The notes below the pieces were generated by a model. That model was not told where the DNA came from. It worked only from the letters and a program-made list of their open reading frames with translations, and searched no databases. Position numbers and translations under genes: made by a program. Source: Ruminiclostridium sp. (GTDB lineage Bacteria; Bacillota_A; Clostridia; Oscillospirales; Ruminococcaceae). Taken from it: a stretch of 12,466 nt of DNA. Positions 1 through 6,654 of this stretch are shown here, one piece after another. The stretch lies in assembly GCA_017550775.1 (NCBI GenBank), contig JAFZOA010000630.1:1-12466 (forward strand). The letters run 5' to 3'. Position 1 is the first letter of the stretch. Every line of letters starts with the position of its first letter.

Positions 1-35
1 GAGAGGTGCTTTATATCATCGTAATTCTCCGGCAT
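1..35 (-). CDS. Start of probable YolD-like protein (partial)
   Basis: Only the first 11 codons are in the window (MPENYDDIKHL); the gene continues past the left edge. The ATG is preceded by an AGGAG ribosome binding site at 41-45 with a 5-nt gap, and it begins 16 nt after the polymerase stop codon, so the two genes are almost certainly co-transcribed. In clostridia, a short gene opening with a similar 'YDDI..LP' motif commonly follows UvrX/UmuC-type Y-family polymerases and is annotated as YolD-like. The naming rests on position and this short motif, so it is tentative. YolD-like proteins are thought to be accessory to the polymerase, but their activity is poorly known. Confidence 0.55.
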   Translation of the reverse strand, partial: MPENYDDIKHL

Positions 36-51
36 TGTATCTCCTGTCCTT

Positions 52-1536
52 CTACGCCCTGTGTCCGCCGACCTGTCGGTTCCGGTCCTTTGCGGTCGCG
101 CCCTCGGTGTAATTCGTACCTTTGAGCACGGCGTTCTTTCCGAACTTATGCTTTATTTTCAGCATTGCCTCCTGTACGGCGCGCTCTTTCGGGTCGTCCC
201 TGACTTCGTTTACAGGCTCATCAACGTCGAACAGGCTTAACTGCCCGAGCTTTTCCTTTTTTGTGGGGACAGCGTCCTCGCGGATAACGTTGCAGGCTGT
301 AAGGTTAAGGTGCCGAGCATACAGCGTTCTGTCAAAGATGCGGTCGAACAGCTCTGTCGCCGCGTCGCAGAGCTTGCGCGTCGATGATGTGTAATGTTCA
401 AGATTGATCGTACCGTGCGCGTGCTTCGGGACGATACGACCGTACCTGTCCGACACGACCTCGCCCTTGTAATGTCCGTCTGCAAGGCTCTCGCGGTCAT
501 AGCCGACGGTGATGACGATCTGGTCTGTCACCAGTCCCTTATCCACCAGATCGAGCGACAGCATATCCGCCATTTCCCACATGATAAGCCGGGTGCGCTC
601 ATATCTGCAAGGCTCCTGCAATACCTGTCCGGAGGTGATACTGTTGTTCTGCGGGCTGTATGCCTTGACATCGGCTATCGTCGTCGGCTCTACACCCCAT
701 GCGTGGTCTATCACGAGTTCGGCATTCTTGCCGAACTCTTTGTACAGTTCCGCAATGCCGCTGCGGTCAAGTGAGCGCCGCGCAATATCACCCATTGTGT
801 AGATGCCGAGGTGTTCAAGCCGTTCCGCGATGCCCTTGCCGACCCTCCAGAAGTCCGTTATAGGCGTGTGCGCCCAAAGCTTTTCTTTGAAACCCGCTTC
901 GTCAAGGTACGCGATACGTACACCGTCATTATCGGCGGGAATATGCTTTGCGACAATATCCATAGCGACTTTGCAGAGAAACATATTCGTGCCGATACCG
1001 GCGGTCGCGGTTATGCCTGTTGTTGCAAGCACGTCCTGTATCAGCATACGGGTGAAGCCGTGCGCGTCTGTCTTGTACGTCCCGAGATATCCGGTCGCGT
1101 CTATGAACACCTCATCTATCGAGTACGCGAAAATGTCCTCGGGAGCGACATATTTCAGGTAAATGCCGTAGATCTGCGCGCTTACAGTCATGTAATGCTT
1201 CATCTGCGGCGTAGCAACGAGATAGTCAACGGCAAGCGCCGGGTCTGCGGCAAGCTCCGAATAGACGCTGCTTTTCCCTGTGAGCCTGCGTGACGGCGCA
1301 TTCCGGGCGCGTTCGCTGTTTACTTCCGCGACGCGCTGTACGACCTCAAAGAGCCTTGCTCTTCCGGAGATACCGAAGCTTTTCAGCGAGGGAGAAACGG
1401 CAAGGCATATCGTCTTTTCGGTACGGCTCAGGTCGGCTACCACAAGATTTGTATTAAGCGGGTCAAGCCCGCGCTCGACGCACTCGACCGAAGCATAGAA
1501 GCTTTTCAGGTCGATCGCCGCATATACCTTGTCCAC
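52..1536 (-). CDS. Y-family translesion DNA polymerase (UmuC/DinB/UvrX type)
   Basis: This 494-residue protein is an error-prone polymerase that copies past DNA lesions. The N-terminal catalytic motif YAAIDLKSFYASVE holds metal-binding Asp9 and the likely steric-gate Tyr14. The second catalytic motif, YSIDEVFID, supplies Asp141 and Glu142. A helix-hairpin-helix 'thumb' follows at about 230-252 (WRVGKGIAERL...), then the little-finger domain. Near the C-terminus, QLSLF at 432-436 fits the canonical beta-clamp-binding pentapeptide QL(S/D)LF. The length is typical of the long UvrX/UmuC-like Firmicute proteins, which exceed DinB (about 350 residues). The start is GTG, preceded by GGCGGTGAG, and the protein aligns from its first residues with family N-termini. 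A probable YolD-like gene follows at once. Regulation is probably by DNA damage by analogy, but no GAAC-N4-GTTC LexA box was seen upstream; two other palindromes flank the promoter. Confidence 0.93.
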   Translation of the reverse strand: MDKVYAAIDLKSFYASVECVERGLDPLNTNLVVADLSRTEKTICLAVSPSLKSFGISGRARLFEVVQRVAEVNSERARNAPSRRLTGKSSVYSELAADPALAVDYLVATPQMKHYMTVSAQIYGIYLKYVAPEDIFAYSIDEVFIDATGYLGTYKTDAHGFTRMLIQDVLATTGITATAGIGTNMFLCKVAMDIVAKHIPADNDGVRIAYLDEAGFKEKLWAHTPITDFWRVGKGIAERLEHLGIYTMGDIARRSLDRSGIAELYKEFGKNAELVIDHAWGVEPTTIADVKAYSPQNNSITSGQVLQEPCRYERTRLIMWEMADMLSLDLVDKGLVTDQIVITVGYDRESLADGHYKGEVVSDRYGRIVPKHAHGTINLEHYTSSTRKLCDAATELFDRIFDRTLYARHLNLTACNVIREDAVPTKKEKLGQLSLFDVDEPVNEVRDDPKERAVQEAMLKIKHKFGKNAVLKGTNYTEGATAKDRNRQVGGHRA

Positions 1537-1565
1537 ACTCTCACCGCCTTTTATGATCTTTTCAC

Positions 1566-1594
1566 ATTATAGCACATTTGCCTGTAAATTGCAA
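1566..1594 (-). promoter_or_regulatory. Promoter of the polymerase operon
   Basis: On the minus strand, a perfect -10 hexamer TATAAT (1566-1571) lies 17 bp downstream of a 4/6-match -35 hexamer TTGCAA (1589-1594). It is about 30 nt upstream of the GTG start of the polymerase, giving a short leader. The spacing is optimal for a housekeeping sigma factor. The -35 box sits in the middle of a palindrome, which suggests repressor control. Confidence 0.75.
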
Positions 1595-1607
1595 TTGTTT
1601 TGCAGGC
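1580..1607. promoter_or_regulatory. Candidate operator palindrome over the -35 box
   Basis: This 28-bp imperfect inverted repeat has arms GCCTGTAAA and TTTTGCAGGC (one G-T type mismatch) around a 9-bp AT-rich centre that contains the -35 box of the leftward promoter. A bound protein would block RNA polymerase, so it could be an operator. It shares the half-site CTGTAAA with the next palindrome. It does not match the Firmicute LexA consensus. Confidence 0.5.
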
Positions 1608-1616
1608 GCTATATCC

Positions 1617-1642
1617 TTTACAGCAGTATGATCTGCTGTAAA
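1617..1642. repeat. Perfect inverted repeat, candidate second operator
   Basis: Ten-base arms TTTACAGCAG and CTGCTGTAAA are perfectly complementary around a 6-nt spacer, TATGAT. No T-tract follows on either side, so it is not an ordinary terminator. It lies just upstream of the polymerase promoter, its centre about 36 bp from the centre of the first palindrome. It repeats the CTGTAAA word in both orientations, as a dimeric regulator site would. Confidence 0.55.
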
Positions 1643-1824
1643 TATGGCTGCTTATAATTCGCAGAGCATTGAAACAGCGCCGTTCTTATAAAACCGGCTT
1701 CCGGTAACAGGGTTGTACAAAAATGCAGCTTAGCAGGATCTTAACAGACTCGTCATTTTGCTGTGATAAAGGTACTACAATTTGTGGAACCTGCACAAAA
1801 CAATCCTATATATAGTATAAACGG

Positions 1825-1853
1825 TTGCTTTTTTCTACCTTTTGTGGTATAAT
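1825..1853 (+). promoter_or_regulatory. Extended -10 promoter of the phosphatase-STAS operon
   Basis: A perfect -10 hexamer TATAAT (1848-1853) is preceded directly by TGG, an extended -10 element. A weak -35 hexamer TTGCTT (1825-1830) lies 17 bp upstream. Transcription would start near 1860 and leave a leader of about 140 nt before the ATG at 2000. An inverted repeat TTTGTG-N7-CACAAA lies at 1781-1799, and TTTGTGG recurs at 1841-1847 next to the -10 box. Confidence 0.7.
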
Positions 1854-1999
1854 ATACTTGCTGTATTATTGTTTTTGGGTGTACACTTCTGCTTTTCGGA
1901 GAAAATGTGCATACGTGCCCGGTAAACTTTTCTGAAAAAACTATCCTGTCGATCTGTCTTCATTTTGAAAAAACGTATCCAAATAAATGAGGCATTGCT

Positions 2000-3691
2000 A
2001 TGAATAACGGTAAAGTAAAGTTCCCGCTCAAACTGAAATCCGTGTTGATAATTATATTATTATCCGCTGCCCTTTGTACCGTATCTATCCTGATGAGCGC
2101 GCTCAGATTCTCAAGGATCAATGAGGAAAACTTCAAGAATCAGGCATTAGACCTTGCCCTCACCGCATCATTCACGGTGGACGGAGACGCAATGAAGGTC
2201 GTAAGGGATAAAATGTTCGAGCTTCTTGCAACCATCCCGGAGGATGAGATCGTTCTGAGCGACGACTGGGGCAGCGACGAATTCAACGCACAGCTTGAAA
2301 AGTTCGCACCGATCATGGATATGCCCGAATACAAGGCGGTACATGAGCAGCTCAGCAAGACGCAGAACGCGGGTATTTCCACATTGTCCTCGATCTATTC
2401 GGTGGATTACTATTTCGGCAGTTCTATGCCTTACGCGCTGTATCTGGTCGATGCAGCCGTGGAAGACCCGTGTCTGCCCGGAGTAATAGACAGTGCCGAC
2501 GAGGCAGACTGGGAGCACGCCGAAAAGCACGAATCCATGGAGCCCTACATCACGAATTATGAGGCTTACGGCTGGCTCGTAACCGCGACCGCACCTGTTT
2601 TCGACAGCAACGGGGACTATGTGGGCGTTGTCGGTGTAGACCTCGACATGAACGAGATAAAGGCAAACGAAACGGCATTTATCTTATCTCTTACAATACT
2701 TCTTGTCGCAATAACAGTTATCATCTGTATCATAACACTTATAATTATTGATTTTGCGGTCATCCGGCCTCTCAACAAGCTTTCCGATGTAGCTGTGGGC
2801 TATATCAGCGAAAACAAACATAAAAAGAAGTTCTCCGATGTAGAGATAAAGCGAGCGGATGAGATCGGAAACCTGTCCGGAGCCATGATAAAAATGGAGA
2901 CGGACATTGCCAATTACATAAAAGACATCACATCAATAACGGCTGAAAAAGAACGTATTTCCGCCGAGCTCGACGTTGCGGCTAAGATCCAGGCGGAAAT
3001 GCTTCCCAAGGACTTCCCGAAGAGCGACAGGATCGAGCTTTTTGCGGCGATGACACCCGCGAAGGAGGTCGGCGGCGATTTCTATGACTTCTTCTATATC
3101 GACGACGATCATATCGCGCTCGTAATGGCAGACGTTTCGGGAAAAGGTGTTCCGGCATCGCTTTTCTGTGTGGTGGCGAAGGCGATACTTCGTGACAAGG
3201 TCATGCTCGGCGGCGACCCTGCATCTATTCTCTATGATGTAAACAACATTCTTTGCCAGAACAACGGTGCAGGACTGTTCATCACCGTATGGCTCGGCAT
3301 CCTTGACATCCAGACCGGAGTCGTGGATTATTGCAACGCCGGTCACGAGTATCCTGTTATCGGCGTTCACGGCAAATCGGTCGAGGTAATACAGAAAGAC
3401 AACTGCGCACCGCTTGCCGCCGCGGAAGACATGGAGTTCAGCGTTGAAACGATAAAGCTCGAAAAGGGAGACAACCTGTTCCTGTACACCGACGGCGTAC
3501 CCGAAGCAAAGGCTCCGGACGGCTCACGCTTCGGTATGGACAGACTTGTCGCTGTGCTTAAACGCAACGAGGGCAGATCTCCCGAAGAAACGGTCACCGA
3601 ATTGAAACACGAGGTCGATGTTTTCCAGTCCGGAAACGACCCGTTCGATGATGTCACGATCATGAGCGTGGTATGGAAGGGCGGCAAATAA
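2000..3691 (+). CDS. Membrane sensor Ser/Thr phosphatase (Cache-like, HAMP, SpoIIE/PP2C domains)
   Basis: This 563-residue RsbU-like protein probably dephosphorylates a STAS-domain antagonist in response to an outside signal. Its parts in order are: a membrane segment at about 13-35; an extracellular Cache-like domain at about 40-224, ending in the typical GWLVTATAPVFD...VGVVGVDLDM pattern; a second membrane segment at about 226-250; a HAMP linker beginning RPLNKLSDVA (256-310) with a coiled-coil run to about 330; and a SpoIIE-type PP2C domain from about 326 to the end. Metal-binding residues of the phosphatase are visible: EVGGDFYD (Asp360, Asp363), MADVSGKG (Asp378), YTDGV (Asp498) and FDDVT (Asp550, Asp551). 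The start has GAGG 7 nt upstream. The STAS gene 74 nt downstream is the obvious substrate. The Cache ligand cannot be read from the sequence. Confidence 0.92.
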   Translation: MNNGKVKFPLKLKSVLIIILLSAALCTVSILMSALRFSRINEENFKNQALDLALTASFTVDGDAMKVVRDKMFELLATIPEDEIVLSDDWGSDEFNAQLEKFAPIMDMPEYKAVHEQLSKTQNAGISTLSSIYSVDYYFGSSMPYALYLVDAAVEDPCLPGVIDSADEADWEHAEKHESMEPYITNYEAYGWLVTATAPVFDSNGDYVGVVGVDLDMNEIKANETAFILSLTILLVAITVIICIITLIIIDFAVIRPLNKLSDVAVGYISENKHKKKFSDVEIKRADEIGNLSGAMIKMETDIANYIKDITSITAEKERISAELDVAAKIQAEMLPKDFPKSDRIELFAAMTPAKEVGGDFYDFFYIDDDHIALVMADVSGKGVPASLFCVVAKAILRDKVMLGGDPASILYDVNNILCQNNGAGLFITVWLGILDIQTGVVDYCNAGHEYPVIGVHGKSVEVIQKDNCAPLAAAEDMEFSVETIKLEKGDNLFLYTDGVPEAKAPDGSRFGMDRLVAVLKRNEGRSPEETVTELKHEVDVFQSGNDPFDDVTIMSVVWKGGK

Positions 3692-3765
3692 GCTGCCGGG
3701 ACTGACTGTTTGCTGTAAAAAGCGGTTTATATGCAGGAGAACGGACAGGAAGGGAGAATCTGTAA

Positions 3766-4062
3766 ATGAAATATAATAAAACTGACAACGGTAAGGCAAT
3801 GACCGTAGAGCTGATCGGCGAAGTGGATTCTATGAACGTAACGGAGATAGAAGAAACCCTGCTCAAGGAAACAGGGGGCGTTACCGATCTAACCTTTGAC
3901 CTTTCACAGCTTGAATACATTTCATCGGCGGGACTTCGCGTACTGCTGCAAATGCAGAAAACGATGAAATCCCAGGGGAATATGTACATAAAGAACGTGA
4001 ACGAAGATGTCATGGAGATCTTCAAGGTCACGGGGTTTGTGAGACTGCTTAATATTGTGTGA
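3766..4062 (+). CDS. STAS-domain anti-anti-sigma factor-like protein
   Basis: This 98-residue cytoplasmic protein is the size of RsbV/SpoIIAA and consists of a single STAS domain. The phosphorylation-loop motif is YISSAGLRVLL at 51-61. Ser54 aligns with the phosphorylated serine of SpoIIAA and RsbV, while the usual preceding Asp is Ser53 here, as in many clostridial homologues. In known systems an anti-sigma kinase phosphorylates this serine and a PP2C phosphatase removes the phosphate, so that the free protein can bind the kinase or another target. The phosphatase just upstream fits that role. The ATG at 3766 is preceded by AGGGAG with a 9-nt gap. No kinase or sigma factor is encoded nearby, so the target lies elsewhere. 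A bidirectional terminator follows at once. Confidence 0.92.
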   Translation: MKYNKTDNGKAMTVELIGEVDSMNVTEIEETLLKETGGVTDLTFDLSQLEYISSAGLRVLLQMQKTMKSQGNMYIKNVNEDVMEIFKVTGFVRLLNIV

Positions 4063-4068
4063 CGAATA

Positions 4069-4102
4069 AAAACAGCGGACAGGAGCACCTGTCCGCTGTT
4101 TT
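4069..4102. terminator. Bidirectional intrinsic terminator
   Basis: A perfect 15-bp stem (4069-4083 paired with 4088-4102, core ACAGCGGACAGG) closes a 4-nt AGCA loop, 6 nt after the STAS stop codon. Read rightward, the stem ends in TTTTGCTT; read leftward, it ends in TTTTTATT. It can therefore end the phosphatase-STAS transcript and also stop leftward read-through from the lux-like operon. Confidence 0.9.
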
Positions 4103-4117
4103 GCTTGTCAGAAAAAA

Positions 4118-4291
4118 ATGTTTGGTCTCTGTAACAAGACTATCCAAGTTCCGTGGCACGGTATGGATTCATGCGTCTATGATATTGCTGAGCAAATCCG
4201 CCGGCGCAAAGGGTTCGGCGGGGCACGCTTTTCCGATATTGGGGAAACACTGAACTTCGAGGCAGATAACACGCCCATTCCGGAAAAGTAA
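4118..4291 (+). CDS. Doubtful 57-residue ORF, possible remnant
   Basis: An ATG-to-TAA frame encodes a small soluble peptide that includes HGMDSCVYDIAEQIRRRKGF. The residue mix looks more protein-like than the other frames here, with few odd runs and codon choice like neighbouring genes. I do not recognise a family. No Shine-Dalgarno sequence lies upstream (the preceding bases are GAAAAAA), and a strong terminator ends 15 nt before the ATG. It is most likely a non-gene or a decayed fragment; a tiny real gene is possible. Confidence 0.2.
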   Translation: MFGLCNKTIQVPWHGMDSCVYDIAEQIRRRKGFGGARFSDIGETLNFEADNTPIPEK

Positions 4292-4315
4292 CATACGGAA
4301 TGCGTGCAGGCTCAG

Positions 4316-4338
4316 CCTGCCGAGCAGCTCCCGGCAGG
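4316..4338 (-). terminator. GC-rich hairpin after the lux-like operon
   Basis: CCTGCCG (4316-4322) pairs with CGGCAGG (4332-4338) across a 9-nt loop, about 40 nt after the LuxC-like stop codon on the minus strand. A competing hairpin, GCAGGC-TCA-GCCTGC (4306-4320), shares part of it. Neither has a T-tract, so termination here is uncertain. The stem may instead protect the 3' end, with the stronger terminator at 4069-4102 ending the transcript. Confidence 0.35.
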
Positions 4339-4376
4339 GTCAAGCGGCATGAACGCGGCTGTCTCATCTGCTCTTT

Positions 4377-5588
4377 TCAAAGGTACCCTACAATACGGGT
4401 CAACGAGGAAATAAGATCGTATCCGTCCCATATCAGGTCAAAATCCATTGTTTTTCCGACAGGAACTATCCGGTCAACGCCCTTGATACCCATTTTTAAA
4501 AGAGGGTCGAACATCTCACACTTTCCGATATATCCGATAGTCTGTACCCGCTTGTCATTGCAAACAGGGTAAAGCTCTGTGATATCGCCGCACATATACT
4601 CCAGGAACGAACCGCTGTGAAAACCACAGTCAAGCACCGACGGGCTGAGCCGGGGGATACGGATACGGGTGATAAGATTGTCTTCACCCGCAACAGCTCT
4701 GCAGCCCGGTATCGCAAGCGCGGTCTTAAGCGTGTTCGTGAGCTTATCTACCGCCTGTATTGCTTTGAAATCATACTTACTTTTGACTATACCGTGAAGC
4801 TCTTTCCAGAAAACATCGGAGGCTTGTTCCGCGTCCGGACCCGACCACACGACAAGCTTCGGACTTGTGCAGGCGTTCTGATCGGACAGGTAGGTGTCGT
4901 TGTAGAAAGCCAGAGCGGTACGCTCTTTGTTGGCAGAGGAGAGATATGCACCGCTGTCTATAACGGCAAGGGAATAACGGTCGGCAAACGTTATCTCAAC
5001 AGCACGCGGCGGGATAGGAGATCTTCTGAGCTCATTTATGGTATTGTCACCGCCCCAGACTATCCGCGCGTCCGCCAGAGCAGAAAACGCGTCGTTTATA
5101 TCCTTGTCCCGCTCATATTTCACAAGCAGTAAATAGGGCTTCATATCCTCGTGCCGTTCAAGGACTGTGTTTATGGCATTTATCACTATATCAGTCTGTG
5201 GGAACTCACGCGCAGGGATGCGGACAATATTGGCGTTTCCGGCGAGAAGCCCGGCAGTAAGCGAATACGCAAAATTCAGAGGTACATTGGACGGCGCTAT
5301 GTGAAACGCAGTCCCTCTGCCGAGCCGAAGATTATTACTCCCGCCGGTAAAGCGCTCCTTAATTGCAGACAGCGATGACCGCCTTATCCCGAACGCGAAG
5401 GTAGTTATATCGGAATACGACTTTGCGGTGCTATCGGACATAAGCTCGTGCGAAAGATCTTCGAGAAAGCCTGTCACCTTGTCATCGAACGGTACAAGCG
5501 CCGCTGTCTGCGGCATCTTATCCGCAAGTCCGACGTTTCCCACAAGAAACCGTACTTTATCTTTAAGTCTGTCTGAAACCGTCTGCAT
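4377..5588 (-). CDS. LuxC-like acyl-CoA/acyl-protein reductase
   Basis: This 403-residue protein belongs to the LuxC family (aldehyde-dehydrogenase fold). The family reduces an activated acyl group to an aldehyde with NADPH. Visible family features include the conserved stretch HIAPSNVPLNFAYSLTAGLL (96-115), continuing GNANIVRIP; the catalytic-cysteine motif SDQNACTSPKLVVW with Cys240; and the typical C-terminal pattern RIVPVGKTMDFDLIWDGYDL (373-392). In luminous bacteria, LuxC receives the acyl group from LuxE and sends the aldehyde to luciferase. LuxE-like protein is encoded immediately upstream and overlaps this gene by 26 nt, but no luciferase genes are in the window. The ATG at 5588 is preceded by a GGGGGTG stretch and lies inside the upstream gene, implying translational coupling. 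It is the last gene of the operon. The acyl chain it reduces cannot be told from sequence. Confidence 0.9.
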   Translation of the reverse strand: MQTVSDRLKDKVRFLVGNVGLADKMPQTAALVPFDDKVTGFLEDLSHELMSDSTAKSYSDITTFAFGIRRSSLSAIKERFTGGSNNLRLGRGTAFHIAPSNVPLNFAYSLTAGLLAGNANIVRIPAREFPQTDIVINAINTVLERHEDMKPYLLLVKYERDKDINDAFSALADARIVWGGDNTINELRRSPIPPRAVEITFADRYSLAVIDSGAYLSSANKERTALAFYNDTYLSDQNACTSPKLVVWSGPDAEQASDVFWKELHGIVKSKYDFKAIQAVDKLTNTLKTALAIPGCRAVAGEDNLITRIRIPRLSPSVLDCGFHSGSFLEYMCGDITELYPVCNDKRVQTIGYIGKCEMFDPLLKMGIKGVDRIVPVGKTMDFDLIWDGYDLISSLTRIVGYL

Positions 5589-6654
5589 AAGTATCGCTGC
5601 ACCCCCTTATCTCTGCGCTTCTGAGCCTCCCGAGTATGCGGAAGTACTTTCCCTTTCTTCCGCAGGGACAGTCGTCCTCACCGAGCAGTACGCCCTCGTC
5701 CTCCGTAAGCAGGCTGTGTCCCGGGTATGAGCCCGGTATCACGGAAACGACCTGAACTATTCCCGGTTCGCCGGGAGCACACTCCGAAAAATCCACCGCA
5801 CGGCGCATTATGACGTCCGAGAAAATGCTCGCATGAAGATGCCCGTGTTCACATTCCATATAGATACTGCCTGTCTGCTCGACCATGCCGTAGTAATCAT
5901 GTATTCTTCTGAGCCCGCACACCTCTTCGAGCCGTCTGTGGAACTCGTCGCGTGAGACCGACTCCGACGCAAGCTTCTTCCATCCGCCTCCGTGAATGAG
6001 AATACCGTCGGACAGGTCAAATACCGTACCCTCTTCTTTAAGACGCATAAGCTCCTTGTAAAAGTGCTGCCATATCATAAATGTGAAGCCGAACAGCAGT
6101 ATCGGGCGGCCTTTGTTTTTTTCAAGAAATTCCGTAAGACCGGCCGTGTCAAGCTTCATATCATCGTCAAGCGCGTATATCCTTCGCGAGCCGAATATGG
6201 AAAAGCCAAGTATTCCCGCACCTCTCGCGGAGAACATCGCACGATCCTTTATTACGGAAGCGCTGTCTATTATTATCATCGGAAGCCGTCCTACGCCTGT
6301 AAAGTCGGAAACTGTTCTGACAAGCGCTTTCTGCTGATCCGACGCGGTCTTCTTATCGAGGTATATCCGGCTCACTGCCTGGCCGGTGGTTCCCGAGCTT
6401 GTCAGCACCTTTACTACCTCGTCTTCCGGAACAGACCGAAGCTTCAGCTCTTTGAAAAGTCTTACCGGCAGAAAGGGAATATCCCTGTACGTTCCGCCGC
6501 CCTCAAAGCCGAGGGTGTCGAGCATTGCGGCATATTCCGGGCAGTTCTTCCTGTGATGCCCGGTAAGCTCGGAGATACGGGCATCGAAGATCGCCGATTT
6601 TTCCCGCTTGTCCGACACGAAAGGTCCTATTTCAAGTATCTCGTCAAATGTCAT
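5563..6654 (-). CDS. LuxE-like acyl-protein synthetase
   Basis: This 363-residue LuxE-family member would use ATP to activate a carboxylic acid as acyl-AMP and move it to its own cysteine for reduction by LuxC. It has the nucleotide-binding loop LTSSGTTGQ (85-92), HGGGWKK (221-227), the adenylate motif YYGMVEQTG (254-262), a CPCGRKGKYFRILGR segment (329-343), and a C-terminal RGCSDTY. Cys352 there sits where LuxE carries its acyl cysteine, near the C-terminus. The chosen ATG (6654) has GGAG upstream and overlaps the ligase stop by 11 nt. An in-frame ATG 14 codons earlier would add MIRERRNIPSWRNT, which lies within the upstream gene and looks unlike the family. Aryl or short-chain acids remain possible substrates, since the related PaaK ligases use them. 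Confidence 0.9.
   Translation of the reverse strand: MTFDEILEIGPFVSDKREKSAIFDARISELTGHHRKNCPEYAAMLDTLGFEGGGTYRDIPFLPVRLFKELKLRSVPEDEVVKVLTSSGTTGQAVSRIYLDKKTASDQQKALVRTVSDFTGVGRLPMIIIDSASVIKDRAMFSARGAGILGFSIFGSRRIYALDDDMKLDTAGLTEFLEKNKGRPILLFGFTFMIWQHFYKELMRLKEEGTVFDLSDGILIHGGGWKKLASESVSRDEFHRRLEEVCGLRRIHDYYGMVEQTGSIYMECEHGHLHASIFSDVIMRRAVDFSECAPGEPGIVQVVSVIPGSYPGHSLLTEDEGVLLGEDDCPCGRKGKYFRILGRLRSAEIRGCSDTYADGFRQT

Larger units (their letters stand above)
1537..1999. other. Divergent intergenic control region
   Basis: These 463 AT-rich bases separate the leftward polymerase from the rightward phosphatase, and no convincing ORF is present. The region holds a leftward promoter (1566-1594), two palindromes (1580-1607 and 1617-1642), a small ACCGG-CTT-CCGGT inverted repeat (1693-1705), an inverted repeat TTTGTG-N7-CACAAA (1781-1799), a rightward promoter (1825-1853), and a leader of about 140 nt before the phosphatase start. 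Most elements are described separately. Confidence 0.8.
4103..4376. other. Convergent spacer between STAS and LuxC-like genes
   Basis: This 274-nt stretch lies between converging operons. It contains one open frame on the plus strand (4118-4291, 57 codons, starting MFGLCNKTIQ and ending NTPIPEK). That frame has no clear ribosome binding site, and its ATG is only 15 nt after the terminator, leaving no room for its own promoter. Translated frames on the minus strand look like noise. A GC-rich hairpin occurs at 4316-4338. The stretch may be gene debris or an untranslated tail. Confidence 0.5.

Noticed and set aside
811..1293. Long plus-strand open frame opposite the polymerase gene (160 codons)
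   Set aside because: It lies wholly antisense to a well-supported polymerase, has no family features, and is expected from the codon bias of the true gene.
3713..3766. More copies of CTGTAAA (3713-3719, 3760-3766; also 8046-8052 and minus strand 9195-9201)
   Set aside because: They are single words without palindromic partners in AT-rich gaps, so I could not link them to the paired sites at 1580-1642.
3731..3769. 12-codon upstream ORF whose stop overlaps the STAS start (ATGA)
   Set aside because: No ribosome binding site precedes it and the peptide just encodes the purine-rich region that serves as the STAS ribosome binding site.
4140..4367. Minus-strand 75-codon frame after the LuxC-like gene
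   Set aside because: It is rich in Arg and Pro as in noise frames, overlaps the GC hairpin, and has no ribosome binding site.
4377..6654. A light-emitting lux operon
   Set aside because: No LuxA or LuxB luciferase-like frame occurs in the window; LuxC and LuxE families also occur in non-luminous biosynthetic clusters.
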